DNA of 64,000 nt from positions 1 to 64,000 of the forward strand of contig JAFSTA010000149.1 in assembly GCA_017450695.1 (NCBI GenBank), given 5' to 3'. The notes beneath the pieces are model-generated. The model saw nothing but the letters and a program-made list of their open reading frames with translations, was not told the DNA's origin and did no database searches. The DNA is from Kiritimatiellia bacterium (GTDB lineage Bacteria > Verrucomicrobiota > Kiritimatiellia > RFP12 > UBA1067). The position numbers were made by a program, and so were the translations under genes. Below, piece by piece: positions 1-7,164 of the stretch (positions are counted from its first letter, which is position 1; every line of letters starts with the position of its first letter).

Positions 1-211
1 AAAGAATGAAATCTCCTCTTCACCATTTGGGTGAGATGGATAAATACACCATCTCAAACAACAATTGGCCTTTTGCGCCATTCCTATGCGTTCTTTGCGT
101 TCTTTGCGGCTGAAACAAAAATCAACGGAGGTTTTTAGGGTAATATGAAAAATGGCACATTATTGAAGAATCACGAATAATGTGCCATTCGTTAGAGGCC
201 TCAAAAAGCCA
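1..211. other. Intergenic, no gene; degraded dispersed-repeat sequence
   Basis: No convincing reading frame is visible here. Positions 19-34 read ttcaccatttgggtga, a hairpin (TTCACC/GGTGA arms) that is the core of the dispersed intergenic repeat found in fuller form at 26904-27170 and 57255-57474. The stretch is therefore probably a degraded copy of that repeat. Confidence 0.4.
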
Positions 212-296
212 GCCCGTTCAGTCATATCCAAACGTCTATATCTCGCCCGTTTCCTCACCGCCTGTACTTCGCGAGTTGCGGTTGCTTTGCGAGAAG
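212..296 (-). repeat. Direct repeat copy 1: duplicated 3' end of the QPQ-repeat small gene
   Basis: This block matches 1900-1996 closely; 237-296 and 1937-1996 differ at only about one position. On the minus strand it encodes the last residues LLAKQPQLAKYRR plus a stop, that is the C-terminus of the 58-residue protein at 1955-2131, followed by the same downstream sequence ending in gcccgttcagt. The two copies have the same orientation and bracket the AbiE genes, which suggests that the toxin-antitoxin module was gained or moved by recombination or duplication at this gene's 3' end. Confidence 0.75.
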
Positions 297-298
297 TA

Positions 299-437
299 TT
301 ATGCCATCTTAATCGTCACATGCTTCCCAATGGCGGCGTACAAGGAGTAGCGAATTTTTCCGAGAATTTCATACGAAGGATCGCCGTTCAGCTGGGACGT
401 ACTGTCATTCGAATGGCAAAAATGGTACTTTTTTGAC
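299..437 (-). pseudogene. Fragment of an unidentified gene (C-terminal about 45 codons)
   Basis: On the minus strand an open frame without a start runs for about 45 codons to a stop at 299-301 and reads, near its end, GDPSYEILGKIRYSLY and then KHVTIKMA. The composition looks like real protein and not random sequence, but I cannot name a family. It abuts repeat copy 1, so it looks like a gene remnant left at the duplication junction. Confidence 0.35.
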
Positions 438-491
438 AGACGTCAACTTCCATATTGACAAATTAGGGGCATTTATGGTACTATTTTGACA
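422..491 (+). promoter_or_regulatory. Probable abiE promoter/operator with paired direct repeats
   Basis: Two near-identical 17-mers, atggtacttttttgaca at 422-438 and atggtactattttgaca at 475-491, lie 53 bp apart, the second ending on the abiEi start codon. Between them is the inverted repeat TTGAC-agac-GTCAA (about 434-447). In characterised AbiE systems the antitoxin AbiEi represses its own promoter by binding repeated sites; these repeats are the obvious candidates here, which is inference. Confidence 0.5.
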
Positions 492-1027
492 TGAAACTTT
501 TCGATTTAGCATATAGTATCGCCACGGAGAACCACGGAATCCTCACAGCAACCGAGGCTAGGGCAAATGGAATCGCCTCAAAAGATCTCGTGCGATGGGT
601 TCGGCTTGGACGGTTCATCAAGTGTGGGAATGGCGTCTACAAGTCAACGCAGTATCCGTATTCTGAAGACGATCCATACGCCATAGCCGTGGCGCAATGC
701 GGTAAAGATGCATATCTTTGCGGAGAATCGGTAATCGGACTGTTACGCCTGATGCCTGTCAGCGTCGACACCATCCACGTCCGCACACCGCACCGTCTGC
801 GACGGAAGCTCCCGGATGGCTACGAAACAAGTGCAGGGAAGATTGGATACGTTCCTGTCAACATTGGTGGAATCATGTGCCAAAAGCCCTTCGACGCCAT
901 TAGAGAATGCATACCCAGCCACATGGGCGAGCGACTTCTGCAGGCGGCGCAGACGGCGTACACGACAGGACACATAGGCAAGGCTGAACTCGAAAAGCTC
1001 AAGGAGGAAATCACCCATGCCCGATAA
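491..1027 (+). CDS. abiEi: AbiEi-family antitoxin / autorepressor (type IV toxin-antitoxin)
   Basis: The 178-residue protein has the layout of AbiEi antitoxins: an N-terminal winged-helix region (about residues 1-60, 'ILTATEARANGIASKDL' then 'RWVRLGRFIKCGNGVYK') and a C-terminal antitoxin region. In known systems AbiEi neutralises the nucleotidyltransferase toxin without stable binding and represses the operon. The start overlaps the second of two 17-bp direct repeats, fitting autoregulation. The stop lies 11 bp inside the following toxin gene, so the pair is translationally coupled. The length is normal for short AbiEi members. Family assignment rests on domain pattern and partner gene; the exact subfamily is uncertain. 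Confidence 0.85.
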   Translation: MKLFDLAYSIATENHGILTATEARANGIASKDLVRWVRLGRFIKCGNGVYKSTQYPYSEDDPYAIAVAQCGKDAYLCGESVIGLLRLMPVSVDTIHVRTPHRLRRKLPDGYETSAGKIGYVPVNIGGIMCQKPFDAIRECIPSHMGERLLQAAQTAYTTGHIGKAELEKLKEEITHAR

Positions 1028-1868
1028 AAGCACAATGAGGCCTCCTCGCAACGAACACGAGCTTGAATTGCGTCTGGTACGGCTTCTCGATAGCGACAAC
1101 CAGAAAATGCTCGTGATGCGGGCGACGATGGCAAACGCGATCGTTGGGCAATTCCTTCCCCGTGGAGCCATCCTCAAAGGAGGCGGGGCACTCCGGTTCC
1201 GCTATGGAAACGCCTACACGCGAAACACGATCGACTTCGATACGACTCGGCGAGGTGACTTGGATACGTTCCTGGAAGCACTCCGATCTTCATTGGAAGT
1301 TGGATGGAACGGCTTTACAGGACAGATCGTTATTCTCCCCCAGGCTTCGCCCAAAGGAGTTCCGGTCGAGTATGTGATGCAACCCGTGGACGTAAAGCTC
1401 CGCTACAAGGGACAATCCTGGTGTACTGTCAACGTCGAGATATCGCATGACGAGGCGGGAGCGTCCAATGTGTGCGACTATGTTCCCCCGCCTGAAGAGG
1501 TACGTGAGACATTTCACCAGCTCGGATTCCCCGATCCGGCCCCGGTTGCGTTGATGACGCTTGAACACCAAATGGCCCAGAAGATACACGCCGTCAGCAA
1601 TCCATCCGACCGCAACCAGCGCGCGCACGACTTGATTGACCTTCAGGTCATCATGAAAGAAGGTAACGTCAACCTTTCAAAGGTACGGGAGATATGCCAG
1701 AGGCTGTTTCCGCAAAGGCGAATGCATACCTGGCCGACTCCGATAACAATACGCGATGGATGGGATACCATCTACAACGCCCAAAAACGCGACCTGAACG
1801 TTCTGGGGGACGTCAAAGATGCCGTCGTTTGGGCAAACGAACTGATCACCTTGATTGACAAAGCGTAA
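1017..1868 (+). CDS. abiEii: AbiEii-family nucleotidyltransferase toxin
   Basis: The 283-residue protein is a DNA polymerase-beta-like nucleotidyltransferase of the AbiEii/AbiGii type. Visible motifs are the G-rich motif I 'LKGGGALRFRYG' (about residues 54-65), the acidic motif II 'TIDFDT' (about 72-77), 'LEHQMAQKIHAV' and the conserved 'RAHDLIDL' near residue 210 (motifs III/IV). Characterised members transfer nucleotides to RNA such as tRNA acceptor ends and block growth until AbiEi is present; phage-abortive infection is the classic role. It overlaps abiEi by 11 bp. A perfect 8-bp-stem hairpin follows its stop. The whole pair is bracketed by 85-97 bp direct repeats. All catalytic motifs seem intact. 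Confidence 0.88.
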   Translation: MPDKSTMRPPRNEHELELRLVRLLDSDNQKMLVMRATMANAIVGQFLPRGAILKGGGALRFRYGNAYTRNTIDFDTTRRGDLDTFLEALRSSLEVGWNGFTGQIVILPQASPKGVPVEYVMQPVDVKLRYKGQSWCTVNVEISHDEAGASNVCDYVPPPEEVRETFHQLGFPDPAPVALMTLEHQMAQKIHAVSNPSDRNQRAHDLIDLQVIMKEGNVNLSKVREICQRLFPQRRMHTWPTPITIRDGWDTIYNAQKRDLNVLGDVKDAVVWANELITLIDKA

Positions 1869-1886
1869 CAGCCGTGGTCCTCAGTA

Positions 1887-1907
1887 GAACGGGCTGCCTG
1901 CCCGTTC
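1887..1907. terminator. Hairpin after abiEii (no clear U-tract)
   Basis: Perfect inverted repeat GAACGGGC-tgcct-GCCCGTTC 18 bp after the abiEii stop. It could terminate either the abiE operon or the convergent small gene at 1955-2131, but neither strand has a good T-run after the stem, so termination is only likely. Confidence 0.45.
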
Positions 1908-1996
1908 AGTCCACTTCCAAGCGTGTAAACTGGTCATATATCTCGCCCGTTTCCTTACCGCCTGTACTTCGCGAGTTGCGGTTGCTTTGCGAGAAG
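1900..1996 (-). repeat. Direct repeat copy 2 (3' end of the 58-residue gene)
   Basis: Partner of the block at 212-296, same orientation. This copy is still joined to its gene (1955-2131), so it is presumably the parental one and the other copy is the derived flank. Confidence 0.7.
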
Positions 1997-2131
1997 CGCT
2001 TCCCAATCGTTATCTTCCAAATTCTCCCACGGGCACTTGTCCGCGAACTGCGGCTGCCCCGAAAGAAGCCCGCCCCAGAACGGAGGATCCTTGGACTCTA
2101 GAAATATCGCCTTGTCGCAGAACAGAAACAT
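1955..2131 (-). CDS. Small QPQFADKC-repeat-type protein, 58 residues
   Basis: A clean 59-codon frame (including stop) starts with ATG at 2131, preceded by a perfect AGGAGG (2137-2142) at 5 bp spacing, which makes translation likely although the gene is shorter than usual cut-offs. The protein contains 'LLSGQPQFADKCPWENL' and then 'DWEALLAKQPQLAKYRR', i.e. one full and one decayed copy of a QPQFADKC-W-x(3)L-x-D-W repeat. I recognise this repeat from longer proteins of gut Bacteroidota and PVC bacteria; its function is unknown to me. It may be an intact minimal member or the 3' remnant of a longer gene. Its 3' end is duplicated at 212-296. Confidence 0.7.
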   Translation of the reverse strand: MFLFCDKAIFLESKDPPFWGGLLSGQPQFADKCPWENLEDNDWEALLAKQPQLAKYRR

Positions 2132-2157
2132 CCCTGCCTCCTAAATCCATACACGAA

Positions 2158-3726
2158 TCACGCCGGTTCGACGAGCGGATCGTCGATGCCGCGCCTCTCC
2201 GGGTCATAGTTGACGCCAACATAGAAGACGGGCAGGTCCGCGTCGAGCCAGGGATTGCCGTATTCCTTGCCCCGCGCCTGGGCGAGCGCCTCGTCTGCAG
2301 TTTTGCCGTACTTGAATTCGAACACGTAGATGCCGCTCTTGTCCGCGAGGACCGCGTCCGCCCGTCCGCGCACACTCTGCCGCTCTCCGGAGATGTCCGC
2401 GCCGATGAGCTTCATGAAGAGGAGGAAGTACCGCTTCGCCTCCTTCTCGTCCTCGATCTTCCACTCGTGCGGCACGGCGGCGAACGCGGCCTTGAGATTC
2501 TTCCTAAGAAGCGTATCAACGCCCTTCGTGCGCAATTCCCTGCGCATCAGGATCTGGCGTTCCTTCCAGTTTTCCATGCTGCGGCCAAGGACGCATTGCA
2601 TGAACCCGTCATGCAGCGACTTCGATATCTCGTTGTTGGGTATGCCCAGCGTCAGGTAACCGTCTTCGTCAACGTCGCGGATCGTCAGATAGCCCCCCTG
2701 ATAGAGCAACGCGGCCAACGGCATCGTCTCGGCGTCGCATACGTCGAGTTCCATCGGGTCAACGGCTATACCCTCCAGATCGGCGGGAATCTCGTCCGCA
2801 GCCCGGATGCGATTGACGATCATCGTCGAACGGCCGGTCGCCTCCCAGTAGTTGGCGATCTCGGCGTTCCGCAACGCCTTGCCGAGCGACACCGGATTGC
2901 AGACCTTCACCTTGGACTTTGGCGAAAATCGGTAGCCGTCGTACCAGGAGAGGAGCGTCTTCTTTGCCTCCGCAAAGTCCATGCCGTTCTTCGCGGCGAA
3001 CGCCGCCACATTTTCGCGCAATGCGCCGTCCAGTTCCGCCGGCGTGTAGCCGAGAAGCGTGGCGTAGTCCGGCGACATCGTAAGGTCGGTCAAATGGTTG
3101 AGTCCCGAGAACACGGATAGCTTCGTCAGCTTCGTGACACCCGTCATCATCAGGAAACGGATGGAACCCGAGTTGACCTTCAGCTTTTCGTAGAAGTCGT
3201 GGAGGTCGGAGCGCACCTTCTTAAGCGTGTCGAGGTCATCAAGGAACTTTGAGACGGGTTCGTCGTATTCGTCGATCAGCACGACGATCTTCCCCGTCGG
3301 CGACTTCGCGGCGGCGGCCTTCAGAAACCCGTCAAAGTTCGAGGCGATCGTATTCTCCCGGTCGTATTTGGACTGACATTGTCTGCAAAGGTCCGCCACC
3401 AGCCCCCGAAGCGCCATGCGGAACTCTTCGTAGGTGCCGCCGTTCGCACCGGACATCGTGAAGCTGTACACGGGCGTAGGCCTCTCCCACCCTTCCCAAG
3501 GCAGGGAGTCGAGCGCGAGACCATTGAAGAGTTCGCGCCGCCCCTCGAACATCGCCTTCAGGGTGGAGAGCATGAGCGACTTGCCGAACCGTCGCGGGCG
3601 CGAGATAAAGAGCTGAGCATCCGCCGTGGGGGTCGCAAGACGATACAGCAGTTCAGTCTTGTCAACATACTTCCCCTCTCCGCCGCAAATGAGCTCTGGG
3701 AAGTCGGACAGCCCTGTCGTGGGCAT
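2158..3726 (-). CDS. AAA-ATPase-like / PD-(D/E)XK nuclease domain protein (DUF1703 type)
   Basis: About 522 residues from the chosen ATG, which begins 'MPTTGLSDFPELI..' as is usual for this family; upstream in-frame ATGs at 3753 and 3807 would add 9 or 27 residues, and none has a clear Shine-Dalgarno. The N-terminal AAA-ATPase-like domain has the family's modified P-loop 'RPRRFGKS' (about residues 43-50) and the Walker B-like 'VVLIDEYDEPV'. The C-terminal third ends in a PD-(D/E)XK nuclease-like core, 'RGRADAVLADKSGIYVFEFK', where the D and the E-x-K are the expected metal-binding residues. These proteins occur in many copies in gut anaerobes; their role is not established. No obvious operon partner. 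Complete, with no visible lesion. Confidence 0.88.
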   Translation of the reverse strand: MPTTGLSDFPELICGGEGKYVDKTELLYRLATPTADAQLFISRPRRFGKSLMLSTLKAMFEGRRELFNGLALDSLPWEGWERPTPVYSFTMSGANGGTYEEFRMALRGLVADLCRQCQSKYDRENTIASNFDGFLKAAAAKSPTGKIVVLIDEYDEPVSKFLDDLDTLKKVRSDLHDFYEKLKVNSGSIRFLMMTGVTKLTKLSVFSGLNHLTDLTMSPDYATLLGYTPAELDGALRENVAAFAAKNGMDFAEAKKTLLSWYDGYRFSPKSKVKVCNPVSLGKALRNAEIANYWEATGRSTMIVNRIRAADEIPADLEGIAVDPMELDVCDAETMPLAALLYQGGYLTIRDVDEDGYLTLGIPNNEISKSLHDGFMQCVLGRSMENWKERQILMRRELRTKGVDTLLRKNLKAAFAAVPHEWKIEDEKEAKRYFLLFMKLIGADISGERQSVRGRADAVLADKSGIYVFEFKYGKTADEALAQARGKEYGNPWLDADLPVFYVGVNYDPERRGIDDPLVEPA

Positions 3727-3753
3727 CTTTATTTTTTTTTCGCCAGTTTTCAT

Positions 3754-4182
3754 ACCGCAAAATACCGCATTCCCGCAACCCCTTCTTCTGTTCCGCCCAC
3801 AAACCATGCCACTCGGCCCAGCGAGACCTGGAAAACAAACTCAAGGTAACTAAAGAATCCAACGTGAAAATTGTACCAAATCTGCACCCCAGACGCAAGG
3901 CAGAAGATACGATTACTCGTTTTTACTGATACCTGTTTTACCTACAATGCTCCGGCTAATGCGCTCTTGCACTTCTCATTGAAATATTCCCAGATGAACA
4001 CCATCGCCAGGGAATCGAGTTCGCAGGAACGCAGAAGCGCCTTCTTCAGCGCACCCCTTCGCAAGGGCATACGCCCTTCCGATTCACAGCCATGCGGAAT
4101 CTGCGTTGCCGATAGTTTCACTGGCGCAGATTTTACCAAAACAGCCAACCCCGCACACAAGCCCCCTTTTGCAATTTGGGGC
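3754..4182. other. Intergenic, no gene supported
   Basis: Between the ATPase start and the phosphoesterase stop no frame has a good start and protein-like composition. A minus-strand frame of 83 codons (3942-4193) overlaps the phosphoesterase stop, has no Shine-Dalgarno and no family I recognise, so I left it out. Confidence 0.5.
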
Positions 4183-5166
4183 CTACACCGCATTCACCCA
4201 CACGAGATTGCTCTCGTCCAGTTGCTGCTCTCCGTCAAAGCGATAACAGGCCAAGCAGCCTCCAGCGGCAACGCTATAGTCCAGGCAGCAAACGTTACGG
4301 CGAAGCAACTGGGGCTTTCCCTTCAGCCAGTAATGTCCGAAAAACACAGGTCGTTCGTCTTTGCCATAGAAGTAGCGTCTCCGGATTTCGTCCGGCACGG
4401 CGTTGTTCTTGTACTTCTCGTCAAGCGGCTCCATGCTCAGTTTCGTCAAGCCGGCACTCGTGGGATCCACCCACCAGCGGATTCGCGCTCTGGTCCGCCT
4501 TTTGCCATCCTTATCAACAAAGGATACGCCATCGGGTAGCGTCATTTCAGGACCTTTCAGGAGCAGGTCTATCGGACGGAAGAGCGAATCGGCGTACTCG
4601 CAGTCTTCATCGTTTGCACGGTAGATGAGTTCGTCGAAGTTCCCGTCGGCAAAGCAGGAGATGCCCGCCCTTTTCAGCGCAGAAACCGTCCCTGGATCGA
4701 AGCTCGCGTGCTGGGCACAGAATGTTTCCGTTTCCAGGTAGAACGGCAGGGTCTTGGCGAAGTCTTTCACCTCCTCAAATTCATCCTCGTGCCCGGCAAA
4801 GGTCTCGATGGTCTTAAAATGGCCCTTGATTTGGTTGAGGGTATGTTTCCGAAGGTATCCCCTTCCCGGGTTCTTCAAGAACCGCCCGCCATCTCCGTTT
4901 TTGTACCAGAAGCTCAGCATGTTGAATTCGTGGTTTCCCATGAGGGCGATGGCCGAACCCGAGTCGCGCATGGCGCGAACCAGATTCAAGGTTTCCCGTA
5001 TCTGCGGTCCACGGTCCACATAGTCGCCAAGGAAGACAACGGTACGCTCATCCCGTGGGTAGCGGAACGCGTCGGCGGACTCCACATAGCCCAGCTTTCT
5101 CAGCAAGGCACGTAGTTCATCACAGTGTCCGTGGATGTCACCAATAAAATCAATGGAGGTTTTCAC
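4183..5166 (-). CDS. PPP-family metallophosphoesterase (ApaH/PrpE-like)
   Basis: The 327-residue protein carries the canonical calcineurin-like metal-binding motifs in order: 'GDIHGH' (residues 9-14), 'GDYVDRG' (about 47-53), 'GNHE' (about 77-80) and a late 'FFGHYW'. This makes it a serine/threonine-phosphatase or symmetrical-diadenosine-tetraphosphatase-type hydrolase with two divalent metals; the spacing is that of the PrpE/ApaH-like bacterial group, but the substrate cannot be read from sequence. Translation starts at GTG (5166) behind GGAG with a wider spacing. It stands alone between a possible remnant region and the Nudix gene on the same strand (135 bp gap). Confidence 0.88.
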   Translation of the reverse strand: MKTSIDFIGDIHGHCDELRALLRKLGYVESADAFRYPRDERTVVFLGDYVDRGPQIRETLNLVRAMRDSGSAIALMGNHEFNMLSFWYKNGDGGRFLKNPGRGYLRKHTLNQIKGHFKTIETFAGHEDEFEEVKDFAKTLPFYLETETFCAQHASFDPGTVSALKRAGISCFADGNFDELIYRANDEDCEYADSLFRPIDLLLKGPEMTLPDGVSFVDKDGKRRTRARIRWWVDPTSAGLTKLSMEPLDEKYKNNAVPDEIRRRYFYGKDERPVFFGHYWLKGKPQLLRRNVCCLDYSVAAGGCLACYRFDGEQQLDESNLVWVNAV

Positions 5167-5301
5167 TCTTTTTCTCCCTGATGTAAATGAAATAACAGAA
5201 ACAATGCCGGTACCGCAACCTAAAAATGGGCTTTCCTTAGGTGTATCTTGGAGTTATCTTAACAGAGAAACCAAGATCCATTCCCCAGACCATCTGTGCC
5301 G

Positions 5302-5718
5302 TCACCCGAACAGGACGGGCAGCAACTCGGCATCCGCCGGGCAGAAATCGAGCGAGGCCATTTCTTCCGGCGTGAACCAGCCGAGGTCGTCATGTTCGAG
5401 CGCGGTCGGTTCCGCGCCCGGCGCGGGCTCGCAGTCGATCAGCGTCAGGTGGATCGTGCGGTCCGGATACGCATGCGTCACCGCCGTGCGGACCTTCTCG
5501 TTCACGATGTCGAGGGCGATCTCCTCCCGGCACTCGCGCGCCAGCGCCTGCTCGGGCGTCTCCCCCGGCTCGATCTTCCCGCCGATGAACTCCCAGTGCC
5601 CTCCCTGCGACTTCCCGACCGGCCTCTTCCCGAGGAGATACTTTCCTCCCCGGCGGATGATTCCGCCCACCACTTCAACGACGCGCTTGTCGCCATCCGA
5701 TTTTACTTCATCTGTCAT
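5302..5718 (-). CDS. Nudix hydrolase, MutT/NudG-like nucleotide pyrophosphohydrolase
   Basis: The 138-residue protein has a Nudix box beginning 'GGKIEPGETPEQALARECRE' and continuing 'EIAL' (about residues 46-69). It fits G-x5-E-x7-R-E-x2-E-E except that the final box glycine is alanine. The short form with 'GHWEFIGGK' before the box and 'DLGWFTPEEM' near the end is typical of 8-oxo-dGTP/CTP pyrophosphohydrolases that clean damaged nucleotides. It is the only sanitation enzyme in sight and is on the same strand as the adjoining phosphoesterase, without clear coupling. Substrate remains inferred. Confidence 0.85.
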   Translation of the reverse strand: MTDEVKSDGDKRVVEVVGGIIRRGGKYLLGKRPVGKSQGGHWEFIGGKIEPGETPEQALARECREEIALDIVNEKVRTAVTHAYPDRTIHLTLIDCEPAPGAEPTALEHDDLGWFTPEEMASLDFCPADAELLPVLFG

Positions 5719-5759
5719 CTTATACCCTCACCAACGCAGGAAAGCGTAGCATACCTTCC

Positions 5760-6301
5760 CCCCTAGTGCAAACAGAATTGTTACAACGAAAAATCACACC
5801 CGCTTGTTCCGCAATATATTGCGTATTTCAAACATATCCGTGTCGGCATTTTGCATGATCACTTTTAAGGATGGTTGGTACCGTCCCCGGTCAGAAAGCA
5901 ACGCGAATTTCGTACAAGTTGGGATTCGGGTACGCTTGATCCCCCAAAACTTGGTTGAAAATATCGTGCAAAGAATGGAGCGGCGGACACCGTCAGTCCA
6001 AAGTTCGGAATTCTGAGCTGAATGGACAAAGACCGTATGCCTAGTGACTACATCCCAGCATCGTGCAGCCGATTCCTACGTCATCCACCCGCGATCTCCA
6101 CCTCACAACCAGCAGCACTCCCAATCATTCCGTGAGTTCCGTGTATTCCGTGGTCTTGAAACGGTCCCCCGCCGTCTGACCGGGCCTTTGCCCTTTTCTG
6201 ATTCCGAGGTGTTTTCAACACGACGCAACAACAGCCCACAGACGGGATATCAGACAACCGTCCATCGTCCGCCGCCGTTCTCATGCAGAAAACCGTAGAG
6301 A
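5760..6301. other. Intergenic with dispersed-repeat fragment
   Basis: No gene is supported. Positions 6130-6165 contain ccgtgagttccgtgtattcc, module B of the dispersed repeat family described at 26904-27170. The rest is of unknown origin; a few short open frames on the minus strand look like decayed coding sequence but I cannot identify them. Confidence 0.45.
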
Positions 6302-7036
6302 TCACCGGTCTTCAAGCCAGTCGGGGACCGGGATTGACTTCGCCCGCAGGGCCGAGACGTATCCACTGAAGTCGAACTCGACCTTGCGGAAACAAACACG
6401 CCCCGTCTCCGGATCGTAAAGGACGTAACTTGAATAGGGTTTCACGCGCGGATATCCCACGGAACCGACGTTGATGAGGTAACGCCAACCATCAGCCAGC
6501 TCGAAGTCATGAGGTTGAGCAGTACGGCAATCCGGGAAGTGCGGGTCCGAAGCGAATCCGAAACCATATAAAGCCTCTAGGTGGGTATGGCCTACAAAGA
6601 GGATCCGTTCCTCGTCCTGACAGATAAATGACCTCCGGGCATCAAACCTGTCATGGATGTACCCCATGCCTTGCGGGCAGGCGAAGTTCGCGTGCGCCAC
6701 CGCCAGGTTCTCATCCTCATAAACATACGGCAGCGTCTTGAACCAGGCCAGGTCATCCACTCCCAACTCCTTAAGGTGCATTTCGTCCGTGTCGCGGGCA
6801 TGGCGGATCATGGTGCCGGCATCGTGCCACCCCACCACCGCCGCATCATGGTTGCCCATGACCGTCGGGATCCCCCGCTCCCGGAGAATCTTAATCGTCG
6901 TTACAGGATCGTACCCGTACCCCACCACGTCACCGGCGCAGATCACCTTCTCCACGCCATACCGCGCGGAATCCGCCAGCACTTTCTCCAGCGCGGCCGG
7001 ATTCGCATGGATGTCAGAAATAATTGCATACTTCAA
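6302..7036 (-). CDS. Calcineurin-like metallophosphoesterase (YfcE/MJ0936-like)
   Basis: About 244 residues. Motifs are 'SDIHAN', 'GDVVGYG', 'GNHD', 'GHTH' and 'NVGSVG', which define the small two-metal phosphodiesterase group (metallophos_2) acting on unknown phosphodiesters. I place the start at the TTG at 7036 ('MKYAIISDIHAN'), because AAAGGA lies 8 bp upstream and family members begin this way; the upstream ATG at 7057 lacks a ribosome site. It follows recD by about 130 bp on the same strand, so it could be the last gene of the repair operon, but it lacks the capping domain of SbcD and is not an obvious SbcC partner. Confidence 0.85.
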   Translation of the reverse strand: MKYAIISDIHANPAALEKVLADSARYGVEKVICAGDVVGYGYDPVTTIKILRERGIPTVMGNHDAAVVGWHDAGTMIRHARDTDEMHLKELGVDDLAWFKTLPYVYEDENLAVAHANFACPQGMGYIHDRFDARRSFICQDEERILFVGHTHLEALYGFGFASDPHFPDCRTAQPHDFELADGWRYLINVGSVGYPRVKPYSSYVLYDPETGRVCFRKVEFDFSGYVSALRAKSIPVPDWLEDR

Positions 7037-7164
7037 GGCGTTTTTCCTTTGTCTCATAATTTCAAATTACGCAGCTTTAGTGCCAACCGTGTTCCTCACA
7101 CCTTTATCGCCATTTTACACCCAAGCGTGGCAACATTGCGCCATCTTGCCCGCATTGTGTCCTG

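Noticed and set aside
182-436. 84-codon plus-strand frame before abiE
   Set aside because: It runs across the duplicated repeat and the antisense gene fragment, has no ribosome site, and its composition is not protein-like.
3942-4193. 83-codon minus-strand frame after the first phosphoesterase
   Set aside because: It overlaps the stop of the preceding gene, lacks a ribosome site and shows no recognisable domain.
6302-7057. SbcD partner for the SbcC half-gene
   Set aside because: It is a two-metal phosphodiesterase of the YfcE/metallophos_2 type and lacks SbcD's capping domain and length.
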